Counted from the first letter of the stretch, positions 19,164 to 31,480 are shown. The stretch is 64,000 bases of DNA from Dicyema japonicum (GCA_011109175.1 RDEW01000024.1:640-64639); one strand, 5' to 3'. Notes: generated from the sequence alone by a model not told the origin. Made by a program: numbers and translations.

Positions 19164-21898
19164 TTTGCTCTCTACCAACCAGAGGACTTCCCACTGGACG
19201 GCATTCTCTCACTGTTGGAACATTCTATCGATTGAGACTGTTGACCTCAGGAGACGTGGAACAAAACCCAGGCCCAAAGAAGTTAACAATCCAAAGCTTA
19301 AACATAAACGGGATCAGAGGAAAAATTGCCGAACTTTCCTTATTCTTGGAGAGGAACAGAGTGGACATTTGCCTTCTCCAGGAAACGAAACTTTCAAATA
19401 ACATTCATACTCCTCTCTTTAACGGATACAACACAGTAAGATCCGACCGCCCATCTGGCCAAGGAGGGGGTCTACTGACTCTTGTGAGAAAAGGAATAAA
19501 ATACCTCGAGAACCCTTCACTTTACAAGAGCTTAATGGAAGACTCGAACATGGAGCTAATTGGAATTTCTGTTGTAACTTCTATTCGAAAAATTGCGAAT
19601 GTTTATGTTCCTCTTCCGGGCTCCTGCAAAAAAAATTTCTGTTTTGACCAATCGACCTTGGACAAACTGGAGAACTTGCTTTTATGTGGAGACCTGAATG
19701 CGAAGCACCCTTTTTGGTTCCGCTACCAATCCGCTGATAACAGAGGAAACCTGCTATTATCCCAAATGCAAAACTTAATAATCATCAACAACCCGAAAAG
19801 AACACTAGGATACCATACAACACGAAGGACATGGTGACATCTCCGGACTTATCCGTCTGCTCACCTCGTCTTTCCACGATCATTAATTGGACGGTCCGTT
19901 ATGACCTCCGGAGCGACCACCATTCAATGTTAATGAAGCTGAACTGCGAGCCACGCTTTGTACCGAAGCCTATTCATTTCTATGATTACAAAAATGCAAA
20001 TTGGACTGGCTTTACAAATTTCGTTGATTCAAAACTGCAACATTTCCAACTGAAAATTTCTCCTCCATAGACAAAGCTGTATACTATTTCAACAAAAATC
20101 ATTGACGGAGAAATATTTTTATCAGAAAAGCATATATAAAAAACGAAAAATTGAAATACGACTCAAAAACAAGAAAATAATTATGGAAAGAAACAACCTT
20201 AAGAAAATGATACATCGTTCACGAGAGGTTATTAATCGAATCAGGTCACTAAACATTCTTATCACGAAAAGCACAAACAACACCCAAAGGAAGAAACTCA
20301 TGCGAATCTCTGCTGCCATGAATAACCAGACCTCAATTTCCAACATGTGGAAGATGTTGAGGCGTCTGAAGAACCCAGAATACGAAGATAACAAAGAACA
20401 ATGCCAGCTCAATCTGAATAAATATATGAAACATTGTATTCGAATCAGTCACATTCCTTATAAAAAGATTAACACACAAACGAAAATAAAGAGAAAGCCA
20501 TCCAAATTTGCCCCGCTGATTTATTTTCTCCCTAAAGATGTATCCAAAGCAATATCAAATCAGAAAAAAACAAACTCATGTGGCCCAGACGGAATTCCTC
20601 TTATTCTGCTGAAACACTTGGGCCCAGCATCAATAAATGCATTAACAAACATCTACAACACATCGCTGAACATAAATACCATACCGACTTTATGGAAACT
20701 ATCAAAAATTCGACCAATATTGAAGCCGGGAAGACCGAAGAACGATCCCGGCTCTTACAGACCAGTTTCCCTTATATGTGTTTTGTCGAGGATCCTGGAG
20801 AAACTGGTCCTAAAAGTTATTCGCCCTTTTCTCTCCACAACCTACATTCCAACATGGCTTCAAGGAAGGATTATCAACAACCTCCTTCCTAACAACATTA
20901 ATGAAGTTCATAACTGAAGGACACAAGAACAAGCCAAAACAGGAAAAATCGGTCATATGTACGATCGATATTCAAAAAGCTTTCGACTCTGTCCCAAGGA
21001 AGATCCTCATACGAAAAATATTTTTGACAAAAATTGATGCACCATTAAAGTTATGGTTAGCAAATTTCGTAAGTGGACGCCGAGGGAAAGTATCCGTCGG
21101 AAACAAGAGTTCCAGATCGGGATTATTACCCAATGGTGTACCCCAAGGATCTCCTCTGTCACCAATCCTTTTTAATTTGTTTTTGAGTGATCTCCCCGTA
21201 CCTATGAATAATAATGACATACTACTTTCCTATGCCGATGACATAGTTGTCGCATCTAGAGACGTAAACGTCGAACATGCTAAGGAAAGACTACAAGGAA
21301 TACTAAATAACATATTTGGATGGTTGTGCGAGAATCGATTAAATGCATGTTCCGAAAAGTCAGCAGTCACTCTATTTACTAAGAATAGAAAGATGGGAAC
21401 GCAAACAATTGATGTCACGTTAAATGGAGTACCTATACCACAAAAGAAAACGCAGAAGATACTGGGAGTAACTTTTGATACTTTCCTCTGCTTCTCAGCC
21501 CATGTGGAATCTATCATATCAACCTGTGCAAAGAAGATCAATTTTGTAAAGGCCTTCCTTTGGAACTGTGGAGGAATTTATCCGCCAGGTTTCGGGACCC
21601 TCTACAAGCAGTATGTCGAGCCAACAATAGGCTATGCATGTGCAGCAAGGGGATCTAACCTGTCGGCAACGAACCTAACAAAAATTCAAAAGATCCAGAC
21701 AAGAGCAAAAAAATTACTAGAAAAATATACAGATAAAGAAATTGCCCCCAGAGCACTCGAGTCTATCATAGAGGCAATTGGAGGCAATTTCAAAAAAGGA
21801 AAGGAAAAAGACCCCGTCCGTATAGAAAATGCGTGGGATCACAGTCGGAGCATCGAGAAAAAATGGCCCGATTATTGAGAGATGCCGGGATCACCTGA
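19103..21898 (+). pseudogene. 2A-leader / AP endonuclease / reverse transcriptase polyprotein, few frameshifts
   Basis: The start ATG at 19103 (MWFTVSGG) matches the LINE 1 start (MWFTFCGG). The leader of 58 residues ends SGDVEQNPGP at 19276. Endonuclease motifs: NINGI, LLQETKLS, DRPSGQGGG, NVYVPLPGS, GDLNAKHPFW, SDHHSM. RT motifs: RPILKPGRP, SYRPVSLI, IDIQKAFDSVP, GVPQGSPLSP, LSYADDIV, ILGVTFD. Frame breaks occur near 19825, 20065, 20845 and 21850. The C-terminus reads LLRDAGIT. Repairing none of these, the copy is inactive, but it is the best preserved RT in the window. Confidence 0.9.
19253..19276 (+). other. 2A ribosome-skipping motif (DVEQNPGP), LINE 2
   Basis: DVEQNPGP is a canonical 2A core. 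Its distance from the start codon is the same as in LINE 1 to within one residue, although the leader sequence between differs a lot. That points to conserved use of the 2A, not chance. Confidence 0.85.
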
Positions 21899-21964
21899 AT
21901 ATTAGTTATTGGTTAAGACGGTGTTTCTTTGGCTTAAATAATAATAATAATTACCAAATTATTT

Positions 21965-22550
21965 TAATAAAATCATTAGCAACAAATCAGGTTTTTCTGC
22001 ACCATCAAGAGAGAATAGGTGGGGGTGTGGTCACTCTATTCAAAAAGTACCTGAAATCCATACAAATCTTCTCGGAAGTGAGGAAACTTGTTGGGATGTT
22101 AAGATTACAGAAATAATCTCTTGGGACAACGAAAAGAAGACTATCTCTTGTTAATATCTACGTTCCACACCTGTTTTCTACCCGAAGAGCATGCTACGCC
22201 AAACCTATCAAGACCATCTTCTTTCGATGATATCATCATGTCCGGGATCTAATGCGAAGCATCCCTTATGCTGTATCTTGGACAAATATGAGGAAGATTG
22301 AAGAAATCCAAAAGAAGGCTTTTAGAATTACGAAGGGCTGGATTTGTTGAGATCACCGAACCGGACTGACGTTTTATGAGACTAGACTCCAGAATGCGAC
22401 CAGTAAACAGTCAGCCGTCATGTACGATCATGCCTGGGTACGAGGGAGGAGCACTGGTCAAAGATGAGATCGCTGTTGAAACGCATCGGGATCACGTAAT
22501 AATTAGTTTGGTTTACCGTGGTTTTTAGTTGTTAAATAAATAGATATATA
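21965..22550 (+). mobile_element. LINE 3 fragment, internally deleted
   Basis: Endonuclease traces (HHQERIGGGVVTLF, then LVNIYVPH, then SNAKHPL) jump directly to an RT C-terminal trace (MRKIEEIQKKAFRI). The 3' end GGGATCACGTAATAATTAG and an AAATAAATAG tail follow. The last 180 bp match the inverse of 56460-56640 but not LINE 1 or 2 closely, so a third family is likely. It starts within 20 bp of the LINE 2 tail. Confidence 0.65.
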
Positions 22551-22559
22551 GAACCAAAG

Positions 22560-23600
22560 TGAGGAGGCTACTGATTAAGGTGGGGATCAACTAATGGCCA
22601 AGTCATTATTATTAACGACATAGCATATTAATTATCATCCTATTCAAGGATCTTCGCTTAAATTGATCATCAATGTTTACAATACGTGACAATTTATAAA
22701 AACAAAAAAACACGCTTTTATAAATTTTTTATAACCAATGGTGTTAATATTCTAGAATAAAGCATTTATAAATTATTTACCCCCAAAAACTATTACTGTA
22801 GAATTCATTGTTGAGAATCACTTAGATACTTAAAAGACATCAAATAAAGAAATTGTATCTTTTATATCTACAGAAGATCTTTACATCCAAAAACATAGAA
22901 TTCTCATCAGAGAAGCAAGGATACCAGGTCATCCTCTGCATGAGCTACTAATCTCATATCTCCAGAGGAACATGAGATATGAGTCGAAACCCTGCCCTTT
23001 TAGAAGGGCATTTCTGGACGCCCGTCCACACTGGACCCATGTCTCAAGTTGTCGATCTGTGACCACTTTGATAGTTAAGAACTTTATTCTTAATAATAAT
23101 AAACAAAGTAATTATTTATTTTTGGAAGTCAGAGGACCGTAGCCATTACTGCATGGTTGTTTCTCTCTGGATTCTAGAAAATAGGTTAGAACACCCGGCA
23201 GCGTTTTTTTGAGGTCATTTGTAAATTGCAGTATTAATATTAGAGCTAAATGAAAAAAACAAAAGGCCAAGTGCTCTGTAATTTGATACTCAAGAGGAAT
23301 GAATGTGACTTCCTGGGAGTGACCTAAATACTTTTCCCTACGCATTCGTTTCATTGATGCGATGGACAATAATGATCTCTCAATGACAGCCAATGGGTAA
23401 TCCTCGATTTGATTTTGATGCTATGCATAATCTGTATATGCCAATAATTAAAATATTTTACATATTCTAAACACGTGTGTATGAGTGGACTGTAGATTAC
23501 CAAATCAGAGAACAATATTAATAAGTAAAAATAAAAGAAATCCCATGTAAACGACTCAGAATGGATAATCCCACATAGATTTGGAACTAAGATAATTAGA
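22560..23600. other. No recognised gene
   Basis: AT-rich sequence with scattered short open frames. I see no conserved domain, tRNA, or clear repeat in this stretch. Confidence 0.4.
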
Positions 23601-23612
23601 AAAATACTACGA

Positions 23613-23915
23613 TTGAAACTAGAGACCGATATTCCCGACCACAACCGTTTAACCTCTCCAAATCTTCCTAGCTCGGTTTACATCAAGTTTGCTACGAATG
23701 TTATCCGAATTTACAATTTTCGTAATCACTTAACATCTTCTGTATTTGGAGTCTCAGTCAGATCTGTAACTCTAACACCTAAGATTTACCTGAACAGGGA
23801 ACTTGCCATGCTTCTGAGAAATGACCTTAAAAGTCTTGTCGCCAACGAAAGAGATAGCTTCCTAGACATGCTAAATAACCACATAATATACAAAGAGACA
23901 CCCAGGAGACGCTAG
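23613..23915 (+). other. Open frame resembling a retroelement ORF1-type protein (weak)
   Basis: About 100 codons include SSVYIKFATNVIRIYNFRN and TPKIYLNRELAMLLRNDLKS. The pattern of a beta-strand VxxKF, an arginine-rich helix and IYLNxxLT-like segment recalls RNA-binding ORF1 proteins of non-LTR elements. No RT lies next to it. The match is by eye only. Confidence 0.2.
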
Positions 23916-25042
23916 TATTTTTTGTTAATCCGATTTTGTTACCTACTCTATACCTCCCCAGGTCTCGTTCATAGTCGCACAACACTCGACCAGCTTTTCG
24001 GGCTCGTCTCTGTGGAATAGAGCATCCCTTCGCATGAAGATCATGGGCCAGTGACAAGATACAAGTCGACATAGTCAAGTCCGAGGTTATTCAAGGACAT
24101 ATGCAGATTCTTCATGAGATCTCTTTCTCTGTAGAAGGTGCACCAAAGCTTGGTGTTTATAAATATTTAGCTCCAATTGATTGTTCCGTCTTTTAATGGC
24201 TCTCTCCGCTAGGCTTTCAATATTATATTCTAAGACGTATCAACGTAGTTGTCTTAACCGCCTCGTATATTTCTAATCCATTCCACTAAAATTTAATTTT
24301 CACACGAAACCTGCCACGTGCCATATCTAAGAGTTGTAAACACTATGCTGTCCCTGAAAGACAACGTCATATTAAAAAGATTTTTGAGATAATTTTTTAA
24401 ATAATTAAATTTATATTGACAAATACAAACAGTCAAAAATTTATTATATTTTGAAAAAAACAATGATTCTGCTCTAGAATAGTGCACGATGGGAATGAAA
24501 TTGTAAATCAAGTCACCTGTCACAAAACATACAATAGAAAATGGCCGAGTTAATCAAGTAAACTGCCTCAAAATTTTTTATGGTCATTACTAAGTAAACC
24601 GAGGAGCGGATCATGAGAAGGAGATTGTGAAAGGGTCAAAAAGAAGCATGAGGGTGATTGGGAAAGACTCACTGTTGCTTTGATAGATAATGCCCTCTCG
24701 ATGGTGTGGAATACTTTGTCGCTTCATCAACCCCGAAGAAAATCATAGTGAGGGATCTAAAGAGCAACCGAAATCACTGAGTGAGGACCAACATGATGGA
24801 TTCGGGAGTTATACAATGGATTTATTTTCCCATTTTCATATGGAAACGTATCGTTTTCGACGTGAGTGCGTCAACTCATTTATCGCTTCACATTTTGTAT
24901 TTTCTGGCAATTCTGACTGCTCGAATCGTGAATTGAAGAATTAGTCAGCTTCGGAGATCGCTTACGTTTTTCTAATAACCCTTGAAAGCTCTTGCTGGAA
25001 GAATTGATAAAGGTGTCATCAATGAAATTGGAATTGCAATCA

Positions 25043-25271
25043 TGACACGACTACAGACCTACGTGAATGGAGATGGTTTCTACTATATAATTTATTAAAA
25101 AAACTTAGCGAAATATTTTCGAATAATAAAACTCGAATATTTAATTTTAAAATTAATTTTGTATATGCGTTGCCTCTAAAGATTGCAACAGAGATCAACT
25201 GGAGAAGCCACTGAGTCTCACGTGCATCTTGGCTTTTAATGTAGCTATGCGTCGATACTGTTTGGGTTGAT
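25043..25271 (+). repeat. 230-bp direct repeat, copy 1
   Basis: Runs from TGACACGACTACAGACC to GTTTGGGTTGAT and recurs at 28073-28302 in the same orientation with only a few differences. No coding frame. The near-identity implies a recent copy event. From 23920 to 25040 nothing else is recognised. Confidence 0.8.
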
Positions 25272-25457
25272 AAGACCAATTTATCACTTGAAAACATTAA
25301 CAACCACTAAGTTTTGTATAAAGAAAAATAAAATAGAGAAGTTAAGTCCCCAAAGAAAACAAATGATCATGTTCCCGCAATCAACTGTGTTATCAAACAT
25401 CTATGGTTTTAATTGTCCTCAGTATCGAATTTCCCATTAATAAAAATCCCTTTTTTT

Positions 25458-25535
25458 CTGGGACCCTAACGTCCTTTTCCTTTATAAGGCATTGACTCTA
25501 AAGCCAATTAGCCATTTTACTTTAGTGTTTACTGT
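25458..25535 (+). repeat. Short dispersed repeat F, copy 1
   Basis: Shares a run of blocks (GGGAC-CTAACG, ATTGACTCTAA, GCCAATTAG) with 26244-26325 in the same order. Similarity is moderate. Function unknown. Confidence 0.4.
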
Positions 25536-26243
25536 AACCTCCTTCTAAAAGCCCCTGAGCAGAGGAAGTATGACTACATAATATCGAATGCAGGAGCGGC
25601 ATGAATCATCCGTAAAAGGTACCCAAGTTCAATCATAAAATTACACAGGGCTGTCTTTCACCTTAAAAAGATTTTCTTTGGCTTGGGTTCTCCTCTTTGA
25701 GGATTTATAGAACATTTCAGATTGTAAGGAACTATTTCTGTTGAAATACATGAAAAGAACAACATCTCCATCTCTTTACTATCTATTTGAGAAAATCGGG
25801 AGATTGAATAACAATAGCATATAAATATTTCTCCACGTGTGTGTCTACATCGGATCAACTGATTTCTAGGATTTAACAATCGGAATCCGTGGAGAATTCC
25901 AAAAAAATTGACTTTGAGTAGATGGTTTCTTCTTATTCTCAACAAATGTCACTGTCTGATGCAACATCGTTCCACAACAGCCTTTAAATCTCAGCAAAAC
26001 ACGTATCTCTGTTCCCTATTCTTTAGCTTTCAGGAGAAATTTTGATGAAAGTCGAAAATGCATCAATTCCCTATAAAAATGACCTTCTTCGTTATAAACT
26101 CATGCACTTATAAATTGGAATAATTTCAACTTAACAAATTCCACCTTTTGTGAACTATAAATTTGAGACAGAAAAAATCAAGTCATTCATAAACGCATTA
26201 TTGTTTAAAAGAATATGTTCACAATAAAGAGGTCTCTTTTCCT

Positions 26244-26325
26244 TTTATGGGACGCTGACGCCTGTTATTGATTTTACTAATTGACTCTAAGCCAATTGGG
26301 AATTTTCCTCAAGTGTCAGTCGAGT
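26244..26325 (+). repeat. Short dispersed repeat F, copy 2
   Basis: Counterpart of 25458-25535. The stretch 26330-27300 contains no recognised gene. Confidence 0.4.
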
Positions 26326-27309
26326 CGCCACTCTGACCTGGATGTAACTTTTATGGCCACGGAACTAATCACCTTTTCTCGTGTCCTGTCCGCCTTATGT
26401 GTCTTCTCCGCAATGGAATAACCTTTTGGATCCCTGTAAGTGTGCTGCCACGTGTCTGTTAGGCTACTGGTTTCTTTTCACCTCACTAATAGATGGAAGA
26501 TCTCCGGATGGTAGTGAAACCTTAAAAACGATAGTCTTATTTGGTCTCTATGAAAAAATTATGGAACATTATATTTTTAAAAGGTGACTGTCTGGTTGGG
26601 GAGGCGAATTATACAGATAGCAAATCGAAGGTTCGTGGAAATTGATATGTTGCCAAAGTTGCTTGGTTCTCTGCAACATCAGTTGAACAGATGATCTCTC
26701 CCTCAAATCCCCTGACTTGAATTGGAATTTGTAGTCAGATCCACTACATTCTGCACGACTATGAAAATTCGTTAATAAAATTGAAGCCGGAAGTTTGAAT
26801 ATCATATCGTTTTAGGACTTTGGGGAGAGATTTAAGTTTGGAAAAAATTCAGTTTTATGGTTGAAAACTAGAAAGTTTGTTGGCGGTTGGAAATAATCTG
26901 CTAGCGCAGAAATGCCAAATAAATTGATTAGCAACAATGCTAAACCAGTCGCCACTCTTCCCTGGTCGAAGAAGATTGTATGGTAGGTGTAATGTTTCAA
27001 GTGAATTGAAGAAATCTTGTCTGGCTGCAGACTCTCTGGAAACTTTTTCCTGGTGCAAACTCCTTGGTTTTATGCTAAAGTTACTCGAGAAGGTCTTGAA
27101 ACTGCCGCGTAGTGTTTCATGAGTAGATCAGGGTTCATCTGAGACATATATCCTCTGAGAAGCAGCCTGTCCATATGTATTTTCCAGTTCCTATTCGATC
27201 TGTTTTAATGTTTTCCAGAATTGAGGACGGGAATTTTCTTATTGAAACTATAATCGCACATATGCTTTTGTTAAATTTCCTGATGGTTGTCAAGAATGTC
27301 AAACTACAT

Positions 27310-27465
27310 CCAGAACCAGTATAAAATGTAAAAAAAAGTGTCCATTCCTTGCAGTCGTGGAAACCCCACCAGTGAATTAAGAGAGAGAAAATGATCCTTT
27401 TTGTCCCAACTTGCACTGGGCAGGTGAATCACATGATGTCACTCTAGTAGAAAATAGGAGAGGTG
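27310..27465 (-). mobile_element. LINE-derived SINE, worn copy
   Basis: On the plus strand it shares ATCCAGAACCAGTATAAAATG, GTGGAAACCCC, TGATCCTTTTT and CACATGATGTCACTCTAGTAG with the better copies at 46.7 and 49.2 kb. P2 of the 5' fold is partly changed (TGATCC versus TGAATC region), so the fold is probably broken here. The LINE-like 3' tail is missing. Confidence 0.55.
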
Positions 27466-28072
27466 AAGCAATCGAAACAAACAGAAATCTTAAATCAATT
27501 GACACCACAATTTATCTACTGTCCATGGAGAGAGGAATAAAAATCTTGCCTGTCTTTTGAATAGCTGCACTGATATATTTCGCGGCCTTAACTATTGAGT
27601 GTAATGCTAATGAGAATCCAATAATCAATTCCTCATCAACTAAAGTCAGAAAGTTTACTTTTCTTGAATTTCTTGACTTTCGACAGCCGTATGTGGTCCC
27701 TTCGAAATCCTCTTACGCGTATGATGGGTTGTGATCGTTTTGAAAATCATGTAACAAGTCGATCGGAGATCCCATGAACTACAGCCATCATGGGTCGCTA
27801 TAAAAGATCAATTCGTCATTTTTCTCAAAATTCTTTCTACTCTGTCTTCTACCATGTTTCATAGGTTTATTTTTTGTCCCGTACTCTGCTCGTCGCTGTA
27901 GATAGAAATGTAAAAGCGGGCAAGTCTTTTACGGTATAGTTGAGAGTCTTCGAATCACCACAGAATGGATGCCTTTTGGCAACTCAGAATTAACTCAGAA
28001 GACAGTACTTGTTTTGATGTAATTATGGTACCGTACTCGCCAAAAGCCAAAAGAGACCCACGTGAATGGAGA

Positions 28073-28302
28073 TGACACGACTACAGACCTACGTGAATGG
28101 AGATGGTTTCTACTATATAATTTATTGAAAAAAACTTAGCGAAATATTTTCGAATAATAAAACTCGAATATTTAATTTTAAAATTAATTTTGTATTTGCG
28201 TTGCCTCTAAAGATTGCAACAGAGATCAACTGGAGAAGCCACTGAGTCTCAGGTGCATCTTGGCTTTTAATGTAGCTATGCATCAATACTGTTTGGGTTG
28301 AT
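28073..28302 (+). repeat. 230-bp direct repeat, copy 2
   Basis: Nearly identical to 25043-25271. A short piece of its start (ACGTGAATGGAGATG) is also duplicated just upstream at 28060. The region 27470-28060 holds nothing recognised. Confidence 0.8.
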
Positions 28303-28487
28303 TGGGTTTAATGCACATTGGGTTTAATGTAGGAAAACTTGTTGAATGGTCAGAACTTTGTATTAGTCGGTATTTACTGAAGAATCAAAAAAATATAAAC
28401 CAACCATTTTTGACTTTTACAATATTTTCAGATACGAAGATTGGGAGATGTTAATTAAACCGTTTTTATGTTAATTAAATTATTATT

Positions 28488-28560
28488 TGCTTGAGGTGGT
28501 GACGTGCCTCTCTTGCACCTATGTTTATTGGTTGAGGTGGTGACGTGTCTCTTTTGCTCA
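28488..28560 (+). repeat. Two tandem copies of a TTGAGGTGGTGACGTG motif
   Basis: GAGGTGGTGACGTGCCTCTC and GAGGTGGTGACGTGTCTCTT lie about 42 bp apart and also match a single copy at 18035. They may be worn starts of the tRNA-type SINE, which has a similar GGTGG block, but the boxes are gone. Confidence 0.35.
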
Positions 28561-28812
28561 GACTTCAATAAAGGTTTTTATTATGCTCAGACTTAAATAA
28601 AGTAGATACACTACCTCAAATTTCGTTAATTTCAGTTCCTTAATTTCAACTGCAAAGAACCGTAATTTTAGACCATCCTTCAGTAAAAATGCTTTACAGT
28701 CTTCAAAAACAAATTTATTCGGTAGTTCTCTTAATCGAAATCGTTGTTTCCTGTCTAATGAATTTTCCACTGTTAATGAATGTTGAAATTTCTAAATTTT
28801 TCAAGCTGTTCC
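28558..28812 (-). pseudogene. Integrase-gene N-terminal fragment
   Basis: On the minus strand the frame MENSLDRKQRFRLRELPNKF, then AFLLKDGLKLRFFAVE is open for 70 codons. It matches the N-terminal part of the integrase remnant at 17100-17930, which has additional stops. The zinc-binding and catalytic parts are absent here. The rest, 28812-29220, shows nothing recognisable. Confidence 0.55.
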
Positions 28813-29222
28813 CTTAGAATTGACAAAAAATCTGTTTCATTTATTCTTCATAAGAGTATGACTTGAGTGTAAATTATGGTTTTGATGAAAGCTCATAGTA
28901 CTATTAACCTGATTATGGTTTTTTGCAAGGACATTATTGGATGAAGAAAATAAATTTGATTGAACATTATCATACTCGTTATCGTTGAGTACCATTATCC
29001 TTAGGATCCGTTCGTTTTAGATTCCGAATGAATACACACTATTATTGAAGGACGAAAGTCGAAGTGACAAAAACCCCAGAAATAATGTAGGAACATTCTA
29101 GTACAGCTGTATTAATCTCACCAGTGAAGTACCTTGCAGAAGCACAGGAAACCAGAACATTGTTAATTGTATATTTAACCCAACCTAATATAGAAAATTA
29201 ATTTAAAAATTATCAATGAAAA

Positions 29223-29870
29223 TTAATTTAAAAATTTATAATACTTATAATCTTTAATAGCCGCCTTCCTTTCTTTCTTCTGATGATATTTATTGATAGA
29301 TTTTGCAGACTTATTCTTCATTCTTTCATTCAAAACAAGTTGTCGTTTGGTCTTCCTTGTAACAAACTGAGGATGTTGTCCCTTCTCCAACATTTCAATC
29401 TGATTGCCTCGGAGTGTTGCATTCACCCTCCGTTCATACAACTTGTCCTTCTCTGACTTCTCTTGTTGTTTACGACGAGTCAATATTCCCTTAATTGTCA
29501 AGCTCTCTTCCTCACTGATATTCTCCTTTAGTTTGGCTACAGAATTGAAGACTCTTCCTTTATTTTATCACTTAGGAATTTATACGCATTCACGATCATA
29601 CTCCCGCCATACTGAGTGCTTTCACTATGAAATCGAGGATCAATACCCCCTTGTTTTATTTGGGGCTTCCTTTTTGGTTTTTTAGAAGATATCTCCATAG
29701 GACCACTACTTGTTGATAATTGCCTCTTTTTACAGCCAAACATTTGATCGAATTTCTCTTTTCCATACATGTCCTTTATTTCGTTTATGTCCTCAAATGA
29801 AATTGTTGAGAATTCTATTTATATAATTATAGTTACTTGAATTATCTAACCAAAGAATATTGCCACTCAT
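29223..29870 (-). CDS. RRP36: RRP36 homologue, rRNA processing factor
   Basis: RRP36 acts in early cleavage of pre-rRNA for the small ribosomal subunit, in the nucleolus. The minus strand starts at ATG 29870 (MSGNILWLDNS), crosses a 22-nt GT-AG intron (29815-29836) and continues FSTISFEDINEIKDMYGKEK. Family hallmarks follow: a basic linker, GGIDPRF, YKFLSDKIKEE, and later GQHPQFVTRKTKRQL and a lysine-rich C-terminus, stop at 29223. Total about 205 residues, in the family range. Near 29540 the frame shifts by one between KEESS and NSVAKLKEN, where homologues are continuous. A 35-nt GT-AG intron would also restore the frame but would remove conserved residues, so a one-base error or mutation is likelier. 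Confidence 0.85.
29815..29836 (-). other. 22-nt spliceosomal intron in RRP36
   Basis: On the minus strand it begins GTAACTATAA and ends TATAAATAG. It splits a lysine codon (phase 1). Removing it joins an ATG-initiated 34-nt exon to the conserved SFEDI segment in frame. This is among the shortest introns known in any eukaryote. Confidence 0.75.
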
Positions 29871-29959
29871 TTACCACGACAAGAGTCACAATTGCACGGG
29901 ATTTTATTATTTTATTTTTTTGATTAAATATTTATTAATAATTTAAAATTATTATTTCA

Positions 29960-30214
29960 CTATTCTGGTTGTAAAAATTGAACATACCATATTTCGTAGC
30001 CTTGGCTGAACGGAACTTCGAATCCGAAAGATGGACTATTCAACAAAAGTCCATATTCCCAAACTGATCCCACCAGTGAGGCGAATAGCTTTTCTGGCAC
30101 TATACCCTGACTAACTCCACTAGCAAATAATACTATTATGGCAAAGAATACTACAGTTCAACCGCTGCCCCAATAGAAAAGCCCCAAATACTGCGAGTAA
30201 AATAATTTATTCAT
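29960..30214 (-). CDS. Hypothetical small membrane protein, one in-frame TGA
   Basis: From ATG 30214 the minus strand gives MNKLFYSQYLGLFYWGSG, TGA at codon 19, then TVVFFAIIVLFASG and a polar end FGFEVPFSQGYEIWYVQF, stop at 29960. The hydrophobic run could be a transmembrane helix. The composition looks coding, with a single frame over 84 codons except for the TGA. It lies 90 bp upstream of RRP36 on the same strand. I do not recognise the family. Confidence 0.35.
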
Positions 30215-30257
30215 TAAAAAAAGTAAGTATTCGCTAATTATCCCCAATATTGTATTT

Positions 30258-30461
30258 TTAGTCTAAAATCATTATATTTTCAAAGTGCTTCAGGACAAGT
30301 ATTAAACAATGAATTTTGACAAATTTGACATCAACATTATCAAGACTTAAAATTTGTCGATTCTGTAAGAACATTTCATTATTAATTCTTTGTAACCAAT
30401 TTAAGATATCACAAGTCATCCATGCATTCTTATATTTGTATAAGTTAATATTGGTACTCAT
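30258..30461 (-). pseudogene. Tigger/Jerky-type DDE transposase core fragment
   Basis: The minus-strand frame reads YKNAWMTCDILNWLQRINNE, then NRQILSLDNVDVKF. AWMT, a W-containing helix and a LDN motif (second catalytic D) are the signature of the DDE domain of CENP-B/Tigger transposases. Only this core piece is present. The matching N-terminal type occurs far away at 48198-48817. Confidence 0.6.
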
Positions 30462-30510
30462 AATTCTCAGTTCTTATATTTAAGGCATCTAAGTGATTTA
30501 AACTTTCCAG

Positions 30511-31480
30511 CAGGGTTGTTAGATTTAAATCATTTGATTTTAATCAACAACAAAAATAATTATTTAAATCATTAATTTTTTAATGTCTGAAAGAAAGCGT
30601 GATGCCTTGTGGGTTCACTTCGATAAACGTATTATTTCTGGAAAGACCGGGAGTCGAGCCAGATGCCGTAATTGCGGGAAGGAAGTACAAGGTCACGCAT
30701 CTCGGATGAGGCTGCATCATTTGTTATGTCGAACTATTATTGATATCCTGAAAATCCGTCAAAACCTGAAAGTGATTTGATCAGCGAATTCCTTCCAAGG
30801 ATGAGACACCAGGCTTTAATCAATTTCGTTACTACGATGACGTCATCGAAGAAAATTTTAATTGATATGCAAGTCGCTAGATACATATATTCAGTAGCAC
30901 TCCTTTTGCTGCTTGAACATCTGAATTTGTCAAACTCGTCCAAATGCTTCTTCTTGGGTATCGCTTACCCTATTGTCATCAAATTGGTGGTCCATTGCTC
31001 GATCGTGTGTACGACCAAATACATGAATACTGTCGGCAAAGAATCAATGACAAGACAGTGTCTATGATGTTGGACGGGTGGAGTAACATTCATAATGAAC
31101 CTGTTATTTGTGTGTCAGTTGTAACATCGGTGGAGAAAGCTATCTAATTGACAATGTGGACACCTCTGGGTATAGCAACATTTTAGAAAGTGAAAACTCG
31201 AGCAGATCAAGCATTAACACCATTTCACTTACTTGCGAATCTAATGGCCTAACATGTTGTGTGAGATCTCTTTCAACTGCTGAGATTGACTGGCCTTGGA
31301 TTATTGTGCTGAACATTATGAATATGCTCTTTCGACTCTGATTAATTTCAGAGCAAAAGCTGATCCATTCAAACTATACATGTTCACTCCGAATTTATTC
31401 GGAGATATACGGGGAGATATATCGTTGCTCCATAATAGGGTTCGTGTGGCTCATCGAGAGTATTTTCAATGAACTCACCT
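30511..31480 (+). mobile_element. hAT transposon with BED finger and DUF659-type transposase, decayed
   Basis: CAGGGTTGTTAGATTTAAAT at 30511 is a typical hAT terminal repeat with its TTTAAATCA / TGATTT run. From 30583 a BED zinc finger is encoded (WVHFDKRI, then RCRNCGKEVQGHASRMRLHH). After frame changes near 30775 and 30945 it continues LLDRVYDQIHEYCRQR, MMLDGWSNIHNEPVICV and LIDNVDTSG, a DUF659 signature. Traces persist to about 31480. I did not find the 3' terminal repeat. Confidence 0.75.

Larger units (their letters stand above)
19060..21945 (+). mobile_element. LINE 2: nearly full-length 2A-endonuclease-RT retrotransposon
   Basis: Same design as LINE 1: a folded 5' end over the start codon, a 2A leader, endonuclease, RT, a C-terminal GIT motif, and a tail of (AAT)n near 21935-21945. 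The proteins are clearly diverged from LINE 1, so this is a second family. No unambiguous target-site duplication is seen because both flanks are AAT-rich; the outer limits are therefore approximate. Confidence 0.85.

Noticed and set aside
21835-21945. Target-site duplication of LINE 2
   Set aside because: AAT-rich sequence at both ends makes any match indistinguishable from the tail.
29223-30214. Operon of RRP36 and the small membrane protein
   Set aside because: Same strand and 90 bp apart, but no spliced-leader acceptor or other evidence, and the upstream frame has a TGA.
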